A DNA stretch of 39,495 bases from JBHJHK01 sp050330975. GTDB taxonomy: Bacteria > Pseudomonadota > Gammaproteobacteria > Competibacterales > Competibacteraceae. The stretch lies in NCBI GenBank assembly GCA_050330975.1, contig JBHJHK010000496.1, positions 1 to 39,495 of the forward strand, read 5' to 3'. The notes below the pieces were generated by a model, which ran no database searches, was not told the DNA's origin, and saw only the letters and a program-made list of their open reading frames with translations. Numbering within the stretch: the stretch's first letter is position 1; each line of letters begins with the position of its first letter. Positions 16,211 through 25,317 of the stretch are shown piece after piece. Made by a program: the position numbers and the translations under genes.

Positions 16211-16681
16211 GTGAACTTTAACGCCACCCTCATCGGCCAGATGATCACCTTCTTGCTGTTGGTGATGTTTACCATGCGGTACATCTGGCCCCCCATCACC
16301 CAGGCGATGCGGGAGCGACAGCAGCGAATCGCCGATGGCCTAGCGGCGGCCGAGCGCAGTACCGCCAGCGAACGGGACGCCAAGGCCGAGGCCGAGCGGA
16401 CCATTCGCGAGGCCCGGCAGCAGGCGTCGGAGATCTTGGCTCGAGCCCAGAAGCAGGCCGATGCCACGGTCGAAGCTTCTCGGCAACAGGCCCGCGAGGA
16501 GGGCGAAAAGCAGCTCCAACAGGCCCAAGCCGAGATCGAGCGCGAGTACCAGCGGGCCCGGGAGCACTTGCGCGACCAGGTGGCCCAACTGGCCGTGGCC
16601 GGGGCGTCGAGGATCCTCCAGCGGGAGGTCGACGAAAACGCCCACCGTCAGTTGCTCGAAGAACTCGCCACCCAGCTCTAG
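16211..16681 (+). CDS. atpF: ATP synthase Fo subunit b
   Basis: Subunit b is the peripheral stalk that links subunit a to delta. The 156-residue protein has one N-terminal membrane helix (NATLIGQMITFLLLVMF) followed by a long Ala/Glu/Arg/Gln-rich helix that forms the dimeric stalk, ending with LLEELATQL. The length equals E. coli AtpF. The start is GTG at 16211, with GGAGG seven bases upstream. It lies 65 bases after atpE and 21 before atpH. Confidence 0.96.
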   Translation: MNFNATLIGQMITFLLLVMFTMRYIWPPITQAMRERQQRIADGLAAAERSTASERDAKAEAERTIREARQQASEILARAQKQADATVEASRQQAREEGEKQLQQAQAEIEREYQRAREHLRDQVAQLAVAGASRILQREVDENAHRQLLEELATQL

Positions 16682-16702
16682 CCGTCTTTTGCCGAGACCC
16701 CC

Positions 16703-17242
16703 ATGGCTGAAACCACCACCATCGCCCGTCCCTACGCCCGCGCGGCCTTCGAGTACGCCAAGAGCGAACCCCAGGGCTTCGAGCGCTGGTCTGCAAGCCT
16801 CGCCTTCGCCGCTGCGGTGGTCGAAGATCCCGACATGGCGAGGTTGTTGGCCAGTCCCACCCTGAGCGACGCCCAAAAGATCGCCCTGTTATTGGACATC
16901 GGCGGCGAGCGCTTCGACGACGCCCTCAAGCGCTATCTGCAGCTTTTGTCGGACTACGATCGCCTGGCGCTGTTACCGGTCATCGCTCACCTCTACGAGG
17001 AGCTGCGGGCCGAGGCCGAGCGGACCTTGGAAGCGGAGCTCGTCTCGGCCTTGGCCGTGGACGATGCCCAACTCGCCAAGCTGAGCGAGGCCTTGTCGAA
17101 ACGCCTCGATCGCCGCGTCCAGCTCAGCTGCACCATCGACCCATCCCTCATCGGCGGGGCCGTCATCCGCGCCAATGACCTCGTCATCGACGGTTCAGCG
17201 GCGGGCCAACTGGCCCGACTCGAAGCCGCCTTGCGCCAGTAG
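16703..17242 (+). CDS. atpH: ATP synthase F1 subunit delta
   Basis: Delta caps the F1 head and binds the b stalk. The 179-residue protein starts with the conserved TIARPYARAAFEYA and ends with SLIGGAVIRANDLVIDGS, the family signature. ATG at 16703 lies 21 bases after atpF, with only a weak GAGACC upstream. atpA follows after 28 bases. The length is normal. Confidence 0.96.
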   Translation: MAETTTIARPYARAAFEYAKSEPQGFERWSASLAFAAAVVEDPDMARLLASPTLSDAQKIALLLDIGGERFDDALKRYLQLLSDYDRLALLPVIAHLYEELRAEAERTLEAELVSALAVDDAQLAKLSEALSKRLDRRVQLSCTIDPSLIGGAVIRANDLVIDGSAAGQLARLEAALRQ

Positions 17243-17270
17243 TCGCCCTGTTCACACAAGGTCTCCCCCC

Positions 17271-18818
17271 ATGCAAATGCAACTCAACCCCACCGAAATC
17301 AGCGAGCTGATCCAAAGCCGCATCGGCCAGTTCAAGGCCGAAGCCGAGGCCCGCACCGAGGGTACCATCGTCTCCCTCGCCGACGGCATCGTGCGGATCC
17401 ACGGCCTCGAGAGCGCCCAGCTCGGGGAAATGATCGAATTCCCCGGGGGGGTGTTTGGACTGGCCCTCAACCTGGAGCGCGATTCTGTGGGCGCCGTGGT
17501 CTTGGGGGACTACAAGCACCTCACCGAGGGAGATAAAGTCCAGTGCACCGGCCGCATCCTTGAAGTCCCCGTGGGTCGGGCGCTGGTGGGCCGGGTGGTC
17601 AACCCCCTGGGCCAGGCCATCGATGGCAAAGGGGCCATCGAAACCAACGAAACCTCCCCCATCGAGAAGATTGCCCCCGGGGTTATCGAACGCCAGTCGG
17701 TGGACCAACCGGTGCAAACCGGCATCAAAGCCATCGACTCCATGGTGCCCATCGGCCGCGGCCAGCGAGAGCTCATCATCGGCGACCGCCAGACCGGTAA
17801 GACCGCCGTGGCGGTGGACACCATCATCAACCAGAAGGGCAAGGACCTCATCTGTATCTACGTGGCCATCGGCCAGAAGAACTCCTCCATCGCCAACGTG
17901 GTGCGCAAGTTGGAAGAGGAGGGGGCCATGGATCACACCATCATCGTCGCCGCCGGCGCCGCCGACCCGGTGCCACTGCAGTTCATCGCCCCCTACTCTG
18001 GCTGCACCATGGGCGAGTACTTCCGGGACCGGGGCGAAGACGCCTTGATCATCTACGACGACCTCTCCAAGCAGGCCGTGGCCTACCGCCAGGTGTCGTT
18101 GCTGTTGCGGCGCCCCCCGGGCCGGGAGGCCTACCCCGGGGATATTTTCTACCTCCATTCAAGGCTGCTAGAGCGGGCTTCGCGCCTCAACGCCGCCGAG
18201 GTGGAGCGCCTCACCAACGGCGAGGTAAAGGGCAAGACCGGCTCGTTGACCGCCCTGCCCATCATCGAGACCCAAGCTGGCGACGTGTCGGCCTTTGTGC
18301 CCACCAACGTCATCTCCATCACCGACGGCCAGATCTATCTCGAGAGCGACCTGTTCAACGCCGGTATCCGCCCGGCCATCAACGCCGGTTTGTCGGTATC
18401 GCGCGTGGGGGGGGCCGCCCAGACCAAGATCATCAAAAAACTCGGCGGCGGGGTGCGCTTGGCCCTGGCTCAGTACCGGGAGTTGGCGGCCTTCGCCCAG
18501 TTTGCCTCCGACCTCGACGAAGCCACCCGGCGCCAGCTGGAGCGGGGCCAGCGGGTCACCGAGCTCCTCAAGCAAAAGCAGTACGCCCCCTTGAGCGTCT
18601 CGGAGATGGCCGTATCCCTGTACGCCGTCAACCAGGGCTACCTCGACGACGTGGCACTGAACAAAACCGCCGCCTTTGAAGAGGCCCTCCACGGCTTTAT
18701 GCACGCCAACCACGAAGCGTTCATGAAGTCCATCGACCAGAGTGGCAAATTCGACGACAGCGTGGAAAAGACCCTCAAAGGGGCCCTCGACGAGTTCAAA
18801 GCCACGGGGTCGTGGTAA
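17271..18818 (+). CDS. atpA: ATP synthase F1 subunit alpha
   Basis: Alpha forms the non-catalytic nucleotide sites of the F1 hexamer. The 515-residue protein has Walker A GDRQTGKT at 171-178, the arginine-finger region SVSRVGGAAQT and the N-terminal LNPTEISELI. The open frame extends upstream to 17175, but the ATG at 17271 matches the family start. It follows AAGGTCTC and lies 28 bases after atpH. The length is nearly that of E. coli alpha (513). Confidence 0.97.
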   Translation: MQMQLNPTEISELIQSRIGQFKAEAEARTEGTIVSLADGIVRIHGLESAQLGEMIEFPGGVFGLALNLERDSVGAVVLGDYKHLTEGDKVQCTGRILEVPVGRALVGRVVNPLGQAIDGKGAIETNETSPIEKIAPGVIERQSVDQPVQTGIKAIDSMVPIGRGQRELIIGDRQTGKTAVAVDTIINQKGKDLICIYVAIGQKNSSIANVVRKLEEEGAMDHTIIVAAGAADPVPLQFIAPYSGCTMGEYFRDRGEDALIIYDDLSKQAVAYRQVSLLLRRPPGREAYPGDIFYLHSRLLERASRLNAAEVERLTNGEVKGKTGSLTALPIIETQAGDVSAFVPTNVISITDGQIYLESDLFNAGIRPAINAGLSVSRVGGAAQTKIIKKLGGGVRLALAQYRELAAFAQFASDLDEATRRQLERGQRVTELLKQKQYAPLSVSEMAVSLYAVNQGYLDDVALNKTAAFEEALHGFMHANHEAFMKSIDQSGKFDDSVEKTLKGALDEFKATGSW

Positions 18819-18847
18819 GGCCCCAAGCGTCCATCGAGGAGTGAGCC

Positions 18848-19750
18848 ATGGCCGTCGGCAAAGAGATTCGCACCCAAATCCGCAGTATCCAGAACACCCA
18901 GAAGATCACCAAGGCCATGGAGATGGTGGCCGCTAGCAAGATGCGCAAGGCCCAGGGGCGCATGGAGGCGGCGCGTCCCTACGCCGATAAAATCAGCGAC
19001 GTCATCGCCCACCTCCAAGAGGGGCAACCGGAGTACGTCCACCCCTTTATGCGGGAACGCCCCGTCAAGCGGGTGGGCTACATCATCGTCGCCACCGACC
19101 GGGGCCTTTGCGGTGGCCTCAACGCCAACCAATTCCGGGCGGTGTTGGGGCACATGCGGCCCTTCCAAGAGCAGAACATTCCCATCGATATCTGCGCCAT
19201 CGGCACCAAAGCCGTGGTGTTCTTCCGCCGCCTTAAGACCCTCAATATCGTCGCTTCGGTGACCCAGTTCGGCGATCGCCCCAGCGCCGAGGAGCTGTTG
19301 GGGCCCACAGAGGTGATGACCAACGCCTATCTAGAGGAGCAGATCGATAGGCTTTTCATCGCCCGCAACCAGTTTGTCAACAGCATGACCCAGACGCCGA
19401 CCATCGAGCAGCTCATCCCCGGGATGACCGAGGCGTCGGACAGCGATGGGGCGAGCCAGCGCAAAGTGGTGGTCGACGGCGGTCAGACGGCCAGCTGGGA
19501 CTACATCTACGAGCCCGCCGCCCAAGAGATCATCGACGTGTTGATGGTGCGCTACATCGAAGCGCGGGTCTATCGCAGCGTGGTGGAGAATATCTCCTGT
19601 GAGATGGCGGCGCGGATGGTGGCCATGAAGGCCGCCACCGACAACGCCGGCAACCTCATCGACGAGCTCCAGCTGTCCTATAACAAGGCCCGTCAAGCTG
19701 CCATCACCCAGGAAATCGCCGAAATCGTCGGCGGCGCAGCGGCGGTCTGA
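18848..19750 (+). CDS. atpG: ATP synthase F1 subunit gamma
   Basis: Gamma is the rotor shaft inside F1. The 300-residue protein has the N-terminal EIRTQIRSIQNTQKITKAM helix, TDRGLCGGLN, and the C-terminal helix SYNKARQAAITQEI. It is a little longer than E. coli gamma (287), owing to an inserted polar loop near residues 193-210. GAGGAGTG precedes the ATG at 18848. It sits 29 bases after atpA and 46 before atpD. Confidence 0.97.
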   Translation: MAVGKEIRTQIRSIQNTQKITKAMEMVAASKMRKAQGRMEAARPYADKISDVIAHLQEGQPEYVHPFMRERPVKRVGYIIVATDRGLCGGLNANQFRAVLGHMRPFQEQNIPIDICAIGTKAVVFFRRLKTLNIVASVTQFGDRPSAEELLGPTEVMTNAYLEEQIDRLFIARNQFVNSMTQTPTIEQLIPGMTEASDSDGASQRKVVVDGGQTASWDYIYEPAAQEIIDVLMVRYIEARVYRSVVENISCEMAARMVAMKAATDNAGNLIDELQLSYNKARQAAITQEIAEIVGGAAAV

Positions 19751-19796
19751 GGGGTTCGCCCGCGTCGCCCTCCCCCTTTCACTTCGGAGTCACTTC

Positions 19797-21200
19797 ATGA
19801 GTACTGCCGTCAGTTCCGACAGCCGCACCGGCCAGATCGTCCAAATTATCGGCGCCGTCATCGACGTGGAGTTTCCCCGCGGCCAGGTGCCCAACATCTA
19901 CGACGCCCTCCAGCTCCAGGATGGCGATTTGGTCTTGGAAGTCCAGCAGCAGTTGGGGGATGGGGTGGTGCGCACCATCGCGATGTGTTCCTCCGACGGC
20001 CTCACCAGAGGCATGGCGGTGACCAACACCAACGAGCCCATAGCAGTCCCCGTGGGTACCGGCACCTTGGGACGGATTATGAACGTCCTCGGCGAGCCCA
20101 TCGACCACGGGGGCAAGGTCGAGACCGACGTCACCTCCCCCATCCACCGCCAGGCTCCCGCTTTTGAAGACCAGGCCGGCTCCACGGAGCTTCTCGAGAC
20201 CGGTATCAAGGTCATCGACCTGTTGGTCCCCTTCGCCAAGGGGGGCAAGGTGGGATTGTTCGGCGGCGCCGGGGTGGGCAAGACCGTCAACATGATGGAG
20301 CTGATCCGCAACATCGCCATCGAGCACAGTGGTTTTTCGGTATTCGCCGGCGTGGGGGAGCGCACCCGGGAGGGCAACGACTTCTACCACGAGATGAAGG
20401 ACTCCAACGTTCTCGACAAGGTGGCGTTGGTCTACGGCCAGATGAACGAACCCCCGGGGAACCGCCTGCGGGTGGCCCTCACCGGCCTCACCATGGCCGA
20501 GCACTTCAGAGATGAAGGGCGGGACGTGTTGTTGTTCATCGACAACATCTATCGCTACACCCTGGCCGGTACCGAGGTGTCGGCGCTGCTGGGCCGGATG
20601 CCGTCGGCGGTGGGTTACCAGCCCACCCTGGCCGAGGAGATGGGGGTGCTCCAAGAGCGCATCACCTCCACCAAGAAGGGCTCCATCACCTCCATCCAGG
20701 CGGTGTACGTCCCCGCCGACGACCTCACCGACCCCTCCCCCGCCACCACCTTTGCCCACCTGGACGCCACGGTGGTGCTATCTCGCCAGATTGCCGCCCT
20801 GGGGATCTATCCGGCGGTGGATCCCCTGGACTCCACCTCCCGCCAGCTGGACCCCAACGTCATCGGCCAGGAGCACTACGACACGGCCCGGGCGGTCCAG
20901 GCCACTCTCCAGCGCTACAAAGAGCTCCGGGACATCATCGCCATTTTGGGGATGGACGAACTCTCGGAAGACGACAAGCGCACCGTGGCCCGAGCCCGCA
21001 AGATCCAGCGCTATTTGTCCCAGCCCTTCTTCGTCGCCGAGGTCTTCACCGGCACCAGCGGCAAGTACGTCTCCCTCAAGGAGACCATCCGCGGCTTCCA
21101 GGGCATCGTGGACGGCGACTTCGACCATTTGCCCGAGCAGGCCTTCTATATGGTGGGTACCATCGACGAGGCCGAGCAGAAGGCCGAGACCTTGAAGTAA
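19797..21200 (+). CDS. atpD: ATP synthase F1 subunit beta
   Basis: Beta carries the catalytic sites. The 467-residue protein has Walker A GGAGVGKT at 156-163, the catalytic region GVGERTREGNDFY, Walker B LLFIDNIYRYT and the DELSEDD hinge that follows ILGM (the DELSEED motif with one shift). Family members usually have DELSEED, so DELSEDD is a conservative change. The ATG at 19797 is preceded by GGAGTCAC. atpC begins ten bases after the stop. Confidence 0.97.
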   Translation: MSTAVSSDSRTGQIVQIIGAVIDVEFPRGQVPNIYDALQLQDGDLVLEVQQQLGDGVVRTIAMCSSDGLTRGMAVTNTNEPIAVPVGTGTLGRIMNVLGEPIDHGGKVETDVTSPIHRQAPAFEDQAGSTELLETGIKVIDLLVPFAKGGKVGLFGGAGVGKTVNMMELIRNIAIEHSGFSVFAGVGERTREGNDFYHEMKDSNVLDKVALVYGQMNEPPGNRLRVALTGLTMAEHFRDEGRDVLLFIDNIYRYTLAGTEVSALLGRMPSAVGYQPTLAEEMGVLQERITSTKKGSITSIQAVYVPADDLTDPSPATTFAHLDATVVLSRQIAALGIYPAVDPLDSTSRQLDPNVIGQEHYDTARAVQATLQRYKELRDIIAILGMDELSEDDKRTVARARKIQRYLSQPFFVAEVFTGTSGKYVSLKETIRGFQGIVDGDFDHLPEQAFYMVGTIDEAEQKAETLK

Positions 21201-21209
21201 GGTGTGATC

Positions 21210-21638
21210 GTGGCAAAAACCATGCAGGTCGAGGTGGTAAGCGCCGAGCGCAATATGTACTCTGGCCAAGCCGAACTCATCACCGCCCCCGCCCTGGAGG
21301 GGGAGGTGGGCATCATGCCAGGCCACAGCCAGATGCTGTGTATCCTCCAACCGGGGCTGATCCGGGTCAAGGTGCCCGGGGAGCTCGACGAGCAGACCAT
21401 CTACGTCTCCGGGGGCATTTTGGAGGTCCAGCCCGATGTGGTGACGGTGCTGTCGGATTCCGCCGAGCGGGCCCGGGATTTGGACGAATCCCGGGCGTTG
21501 GCCGCCAAGCGGGAAGCCGAAGAGGCCTTGGCGGAGCGCCGGGAGGAGATGGATATGGCCAGGGCCCAGGCGGAGTTGGCCCAGGCCTTGGCCCAGTTGC
21601 GTATCATCCAGCAGATGCGCAGCAAGCTGAAACGCTAA
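21210..21638 (+). CDS. atpC: ATP synthase F1 subunit epsilon
   Basis: Epsilon joins gamma to the c ring and inhibits ATP hydrolysis through its C-terminal helices. The 142-residue protein has the N-terminal beta sandwich (EVVSAERNMYSG, EGEVGIMPGH, VSGGILEVQP) and a two-helix C-terminus. I chose GTG at 21210, as AAGGTG lies seven bases upstream; a GTG at 21204 (adding two residues) and an ATG at 21222 are alternatives. glmU starts 13 bases after the stop. Confidence 0.94.
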   Translation: MAKTMQVEVVSAERNMYSGQAELITAPALEGEVGIMPGHSQMLCILQPGLIRVKVPGELDEQTIYVSGGILEVQPDVVTVLSDSAERARDLDESRALAAKREAEEALAERREEMDMARAQAELAQALAQLRIIQQMRSKLKR

Positions 21639-21651
21639 TCCAGTCGCAGTT

Positions 21652-23022
21652 GTGGCTCTATCCATCGTCGTCCTGGCCGCAGGCCAGGGCAAGCGCATGC
21701 GCTCGAGCAAGCCCAAGGTCCTCCACCCCATAGGGGGGGTGCCCCTGTTGGGCCACGTGCTGGCCACCGCCAGGGCCTTGGGGGTCCGACAAACCGTGGT
21801 GGTCATCGGCCACGGCGGCGAGCAAGTGCGCAACGCCTTTGCCCAATCCCCAGTTCTGTGGGCCGAGCAGCATCAGCAGTTGGGCACCGGTGACGCCGTG
21901 GCGGCGGCCCTACCCCTGGTTGCCGACGACGGCGGGGTGCTGGTCCTCTACGGCGATGTGCCGTTGATTCGCCCCGAGACCCTCGCCCCCCTGGTGGCGG
22001 CGGTAGAGGGGGGGGCCGTGGGGCTCCTCACCACCATCCTCGACGACCCCCACGGCTACGGGCGGATCGTCCGCGATGACGCGGGAAAAGTGCGGGCCAT
22101 CGTCGAGCAAAGGGACGCCAGCGAGGCTGTGTTGGCCATTGGCGAAGTCAACACCGGCATCTTGGCCGCCCCGGCCGCCTCCTTGCGCCGTTGGGTAGCA
22201 GCCCTGGACAACGCCAATGCCCAAGGGGAGTACTACCTCACCGACGTCATCGCCATGGCGGTGGCGGAAGGCGTTCCCGTGGTGGCCCACAACGCCCCCG
22301 ACCCTTTGGAGGTGAGCGGGGTCAACGACCGCCGGCAACAGGCCAACCTAGAGCGCTACTACCAGCGCCGGCAGGTGGAGGCCCTCATGGCCCAGGGAGT
22401 CACGGTCCTCGACCCGGCGCGTCTCGAAGTACGCGGCACGGTGACGGCGGGTCGCGATGTGGTCATCGACGTCGACGTGGTCCTGGAAGGCCAAGTCACC
22501 CTGGGGGATGGGGTGGAAATCGGCCCCTTTTGTGTGGTGCGCCAGGCGAGCTTTGGCGACCACTGTCGGGTGTTATCCCATTCCCTCATCGAAGAATCTC
22601 GGCTTGGAAACAACGTCCAGGTGGGTCCCTTCGCCCGCTTGCGCCCCGGCACCCACTTGTCCGATGGGGTGCGGGTGGGCAATTTTGTCGAGGTCAAAAA
22701 GTCCCAGGTAGGGTCGGGCTCCAAGATCAACCACCTGAGCTATGTGGGGGATGCCCATATCGGCTGCGATGTCAACGTCGGCGCCGGCACCATCACCTGC
22801 AACTACGACGGCGCCAACAAACACAGCACCACCATCGGCGACGGGGCGTTCATCGGCTCCAACACCGCCCTCATCGCCCCGGTACGCATCGGCAGCGGCG
22901 CCACGGTGGGGGCGGGCTCCACCATCAGCCGCGACGTCCCCGACGCCGCATTGGCCTTGACCCGGGCCGAGCACCGGATGGTGGCCAATTGGCGGCGGCC
23001 CGGCAAGCGGGATCAGGACTGA
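21652..23022 (+). CDS. glmU: Bifunctional GlmU (GlcN-1-P acetyltransferase / GlcNAc-1-P uridylyltransferase)
   Basis: GlmU makes UDP-GlcNAc, the precursor of peptidoglycan and lipid A. The 456-residue protein has the uridylyltransferase motif LAAGQGKRMRSSKPKVLH with its GxG signature and catalytic Arg/Lys, then YGDVPLI and GEVNTGI. A left-handed beta-helix acetyltransferase domain follows, with FVEVKKS, HLSYVGDAHIG and TITCNYDGANKH. Length and domain order are those of E. coli GlmU (456). The start is GTG at 21652 with a weak ribosome site, close behind atpC, a linkage common in gammaproteobacteria. Its last ten bases overlap the end of the convergent SPFH gene. Confidence 0.97.
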   Translation: MALSIVVLAAGQGKRMRSSKPKVLHPIGGVPLLGHVLATARALGVRQTVVVIGHGGEQVRNAFAQSPVLWAEQHQQLGTGDAVAAALPLVADDGGVLVLYGDVPLIRPETLAPLVAAVEGGAVGLLTTILDDPHGYGRIVRDDAGKVRAIVEQRDASEAVLAIGEVNTGILAAPAASLRRWVAALDNANAQGEYYLTDVIAMAVAEGVPVVAHNAPDPLEVSGVNDRRQQANLERYYQRRQVEALMAQGVTVLDPARLEVRGTVTAGRDVVIDVDVVLEGQVTLGDGVEIGPFCVVRQASFGDHCRVLSHSLIEESRLGNNVQVGPFARLRPGTHLSDGVRVGNFVEVKKSQVGSGSKINHLSYVGDAHIGCDVNVGAGTITCNYDGANKHSTTIGDGAFIGSNTALIAPVRIGSGATVGAGSTISRDVPDAALALTRAEHRMVANWRRPGKRDQD

Positions 23023-24479
23023 TCCCCGTGCTCCGCCCCGGGGACTCTGGGGTTGGGGTTGGGGGCCTCGATTTCCTCGGACGCCAGCCAGGCCGGGAAG
23101 GGCACTGTCAAGGTCAACGCCGTGGTCTCCGGGGTTGATCCCTCATCGGCCAACTTCGCGGGTCGTTCCTGGAGGCGTTCGAGCCACGCCTCCCCGGCTT
23201 TGAGGATGTCGGGCAACTGGGCGATGAGTAGCAAGCTCGCCTGGGCCCGGAGCTGCTCGGGGGGCAGATCGCCAAAGGCCTTTAGCAACCGCCCCCGGCC
23301 CTTGGCCTCCACCGCCAGGCGGCGGGCCTCGGCCTCGGCCCGGCGCTCGATTTCATCGGCCGCCGCCTTGGCGAGGCGGCGCTGGGCCTCGGCCTCGGCC
23401 TCGGCCTTGACCTTGTGGGCTTCGGCCCACTCCCGGGCGGCTCGGCGGGTGGCTTCGGCCTCCACCAGTTGGACCCGGGCGCGGGTGGAAGCCGCGGCCA
23501 CGGCTTCCACCCGGGCCAGCTGCCCTTGGCGCTCAGCGGCGGCAACCGCCTGGACCGTGGCCAGGTGTTCTCGGGCAGCGAGGGCCTCGGCCTTGGCCCT
23601 GTGGGCTTCGGCTTCGGCGGTCCAGGCCTCCCGCTGGTGGGCGAACTCGGCCTGCCGTCGTTGGTGTTGGCGCCGCTCCCGCTCCGCTTCCACCCCCTGT
23701 TGCAGTTGCTCCTCCAGTTGCTGGCGCCAGGTGGCGAGCCACGCCGCGGCCCCTTGGGTGGCCGCTTCCCCCTTGGCCCTTTCCCCCTCGACGGCGGCCC
23801 GTTGAGCGGTGAGGAAGGCCAATCCCTGGGCATCCCGCAGGTCAAAGGGTCGATAATGGACCTCGTCGCCCTGGGCCAGGTGGGTCACTTCCAGGGTTTC
23901 CAAGCTCAAGCCCCAGGGCAGGAGTCGGGCCGCCAGGTCCTGGGCGGCGGTGGCTAGCCAGCGCTCTCGTTGGACGTGGAGGGTTTGCCAGGGCTCTTGG
24001 GCCAGGGCCGTCGCCAGGGCGTGCTTTCCCGCCGGGACGACGCGGCGCGCGATGGCAGCGGGGGACGCCGCGTCCCTCCCCAGGGCCCGGGCGGCCTCGG
24101 CGAGGGCGGTGGGTCGGGGGCGCACCCGCACATGGCAGTGGGCCTCCAAGTCGACCCGCACGCCTTCACCGGTGGCCAGGGCTCCCCGATCGCGGGCCGA
24201 GATAACCACGGCGATCCCCTGGAGGGCGATGGGCTGCAACCGGTGCACCGCCGGCCACACCCACCCCCCGGCACCGTCGACAAAGGCCGCCGCTCCTCCA
24301 GAACCGGTGCGCACCTGGGCCTTTTCCGCGGATGCGCGCGGGTGGGGGGGCAGCCACCGACCCACCAGCCAGAAGAGGACCACGACTCCCGTGGTCAATG
24401 CCACCAGGCTCCCCAGGGCCAATAGCAGGGGGTCGAGGGTGGCGAGGACCTCGGCAATGGGGCCGGTCAAACGCTCCAC
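23013..24479 (-). CDS. Flotillin/SPFH-like membrane protein with long coiled coil
   Basis: The 488-residue protein has one N-terminal membrane helix at about 17-40 (LLLALGSLVALTTGVVVLFWLVG), then a region that resembles a band 7/SPFH domain (VVISARDRGALATGEGVRVDL, the AIARRVVPAG segment and LPWGLSLETLEVTHL). About 200 residues of Ala/Glu/Arg-rich heptads follow, with EAEAEAQRRLAKAAAD as an example, as in flotillin and YqiK. A short hydrophobic tail and polar end close the protein. Flotillin-like proteins organise membrane microdomains. The SPFH part is divergent, so the fold call is moderate. I chose GTG at 24479, with GGGAGG eight bases upstream; a longer GTG frame to 24530 overlaps the Mut7-C gene more. 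Its 3' end overlaps glmU by ten bases, and its start overlaps the Mut7-C stop by 13. Confidence 0.68.
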   Translation of the reverse strand: MERLTGPIAEVLATLDPLLLALGSLVALTTGVVVLFWLVGRWLPPHPRASAEKAQVRTGSGGAAAFVDGAGGWVWPAVHRLQPIALQGIAVVISARDRGALATGEGVRVDLEAHCHVRVRPRPTALAEAARALGRDAASPAAIARRVVPAGKHALATALAQEPWQTLHVQRERWLATAAQDLAARLLPWGLSLETLEVTHLAQGDEVHYRPFDLRDAQGLAFLTAQRAAVEGERAKGEAATQGAAAWLATWRQQLEEQLQQGVEAERERRQHQRRQAEFAHQREAWTAEAEAHRAKAEALAAREHLATVQAVAAAERQGQLARVEAVAAASTRARVQLVEAEATRRAAREWAEAHKVKAEAEAEAQRRLAKAAADEIERRAEAEARRLAVEAKGRGRLLKAFGDLPPEQLRAQASLLLIAQLPDILKAGEAWLERLQERPAKLADEGSTPETTALTLTVPFPAWLASEEIEAPNPNPRVPGAEHGDQS

Positions 24480-25198
24480 GGCGGGGCCTCCCGGGGGTTC
24501 AAACCCTCTATCAGGTTCAACATCTCGCAATAATGGCTACCGCGCCAGTAGAGCCACTGGCAATTTCCACAGCGCCAGAAGTCCTGGTAATCGCGCCGGG
24601 TACCGGGGAGCAAGCGATGGGCGATGGCCGTCTTGGCCACCGGCTCGACGATACCGTTACAGCGGCCGCAGCGCTGGCCAAGGCGAATCAAAGGGAACAG
24701 GTCGAGGCGCTGCACCACTTCGACCAGTTGGGCCCGAGGCTGGGTGGCGCGGACGAACAGCCCCAGGGCAACCCGCCGCCGCTTGAGCAACCCCCGATCG
24801 CGAGTGAGGAGTGTCCGCCCTTCATCGGCGGCCAATGCCGCCAGCTCGGGGTCGGCGCCGTCGGTTCGATAGTGGCAGTCGAACCCCAGCAAACGCAGAT
24901 AACGGGCCAGTTTGCCCAGGTTGACATCCACCACAAAGTGCGGTTCCACCTCGGGTGGCACCCCAGTGGCCTTGGGGTAGACGGCGATGGCATCGCCGTC
25001 GATCACCCGGTAATCAAATCCCACGCCTCGACCATTGACCCAGATTTCCCCCACCTCGGGGTGGGGGACCCCCAGGGCCTCGATCAAGTCTTTGATGGTG
25101 GTGGACTGGACCAGGGAATGGGAGATGGTCTGGTGGCGATGGCGAGGAGCGAGGAGATCGTTGAGCAAGGCGTAAAATCGCAGTTGAACGGTGGCCAT
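24467..25198 (-). CDS. Ubiquitin-fold plus Mut7-C RNase-like protein
   Basis: The 243-residue protein has three parts. Residues 1-80 resemble the ubiquitin/ThiS-like domain found fused to Mut7-C (LRFYALLNDLL, TIKDLIEALG, VNGRGV, GDAIAVYP). Residues 85-165 form a PIN-like Mut7-C domain with acidic D91 (VVDVNLGKLARYLRLLGF) and D134 (LLTRDRGLLKRR). The C-terminus is a zinc ribbon with CGRC (177-180) and CGNC (210-213). Mut7-C proteins are predicted RNases related to the C-terminus of the exonuclease Mut-7; the bacterial role and RNA target are not known. The ATG at 25198 gives the family start. The end overlaps the SPFH gene by 13 bases, so the two are probably translated together. Confidence 0.88.
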   Translation of the reverse strand: MATVQLRFYALLNDLLAPRHRHQTISHSLVQSTTIKDLIEALGVPHPEVGEIWVNGRGVGFDYRVIDGDAIAVYPKATGVPPEVEPHFVVDVNLGKLARYLRLLGFDCHYRTDGADPELAALAADEGRTLLTRDRGLLKRRRVALGLFVRATQPRAQLVEVVQRLDLFPLIRLGQRCGRCNGIVEPVAKTAIAHRLLPGTRRDYQDFWRCGNCQWLYWRGSHYCEMLNLIEGLNPREAPPWSV

Positions 25199-25279
25199 GA
25201 CCTAGAGATTGGGTCGTTGAGTTGCCGTTGGTCAACCATTTTAAGGCCCTAGCCCAGGTATTGCATGGCGTTCTGCGCC

Positions 25280-25298
25280 GGGGCCCCCTAGGGGCCCC
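25280..25298. other. GC-only hairpin downstream of the betaine-binding gene
   Basis: GGGGCCCC, a three-base loop CTA and GGGGCCCC form an eight-pair stem in the gap after the ProX-type gene. No T-run follows on the minus strand, so it is not a classical intrinsic terminator, though it may stabilise the mRNA end. Confidence 0.4.
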
Positions 25299-25317
25299 CC
25301 CAGGGGCGGTGGGGAGT

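Noticed and set aside
17184..18158. Long minus-strand open frame opposite atpA
   Set aside because: The plus strand is unmistakable atpA; the antisense product is His/Asp/Gly-rich and has no family resemblance.
20778..21833. Minus-strand open frame across atpD, atpC and glmU
   Set aside because: It spans three well-identified genes and reads as a composition artefact.
25280..25298. GGGGCCCC hairpin as an intrinsic terminator
   Set aside because: No T-run follows on the strand of the gene; kept only as a hairpin.
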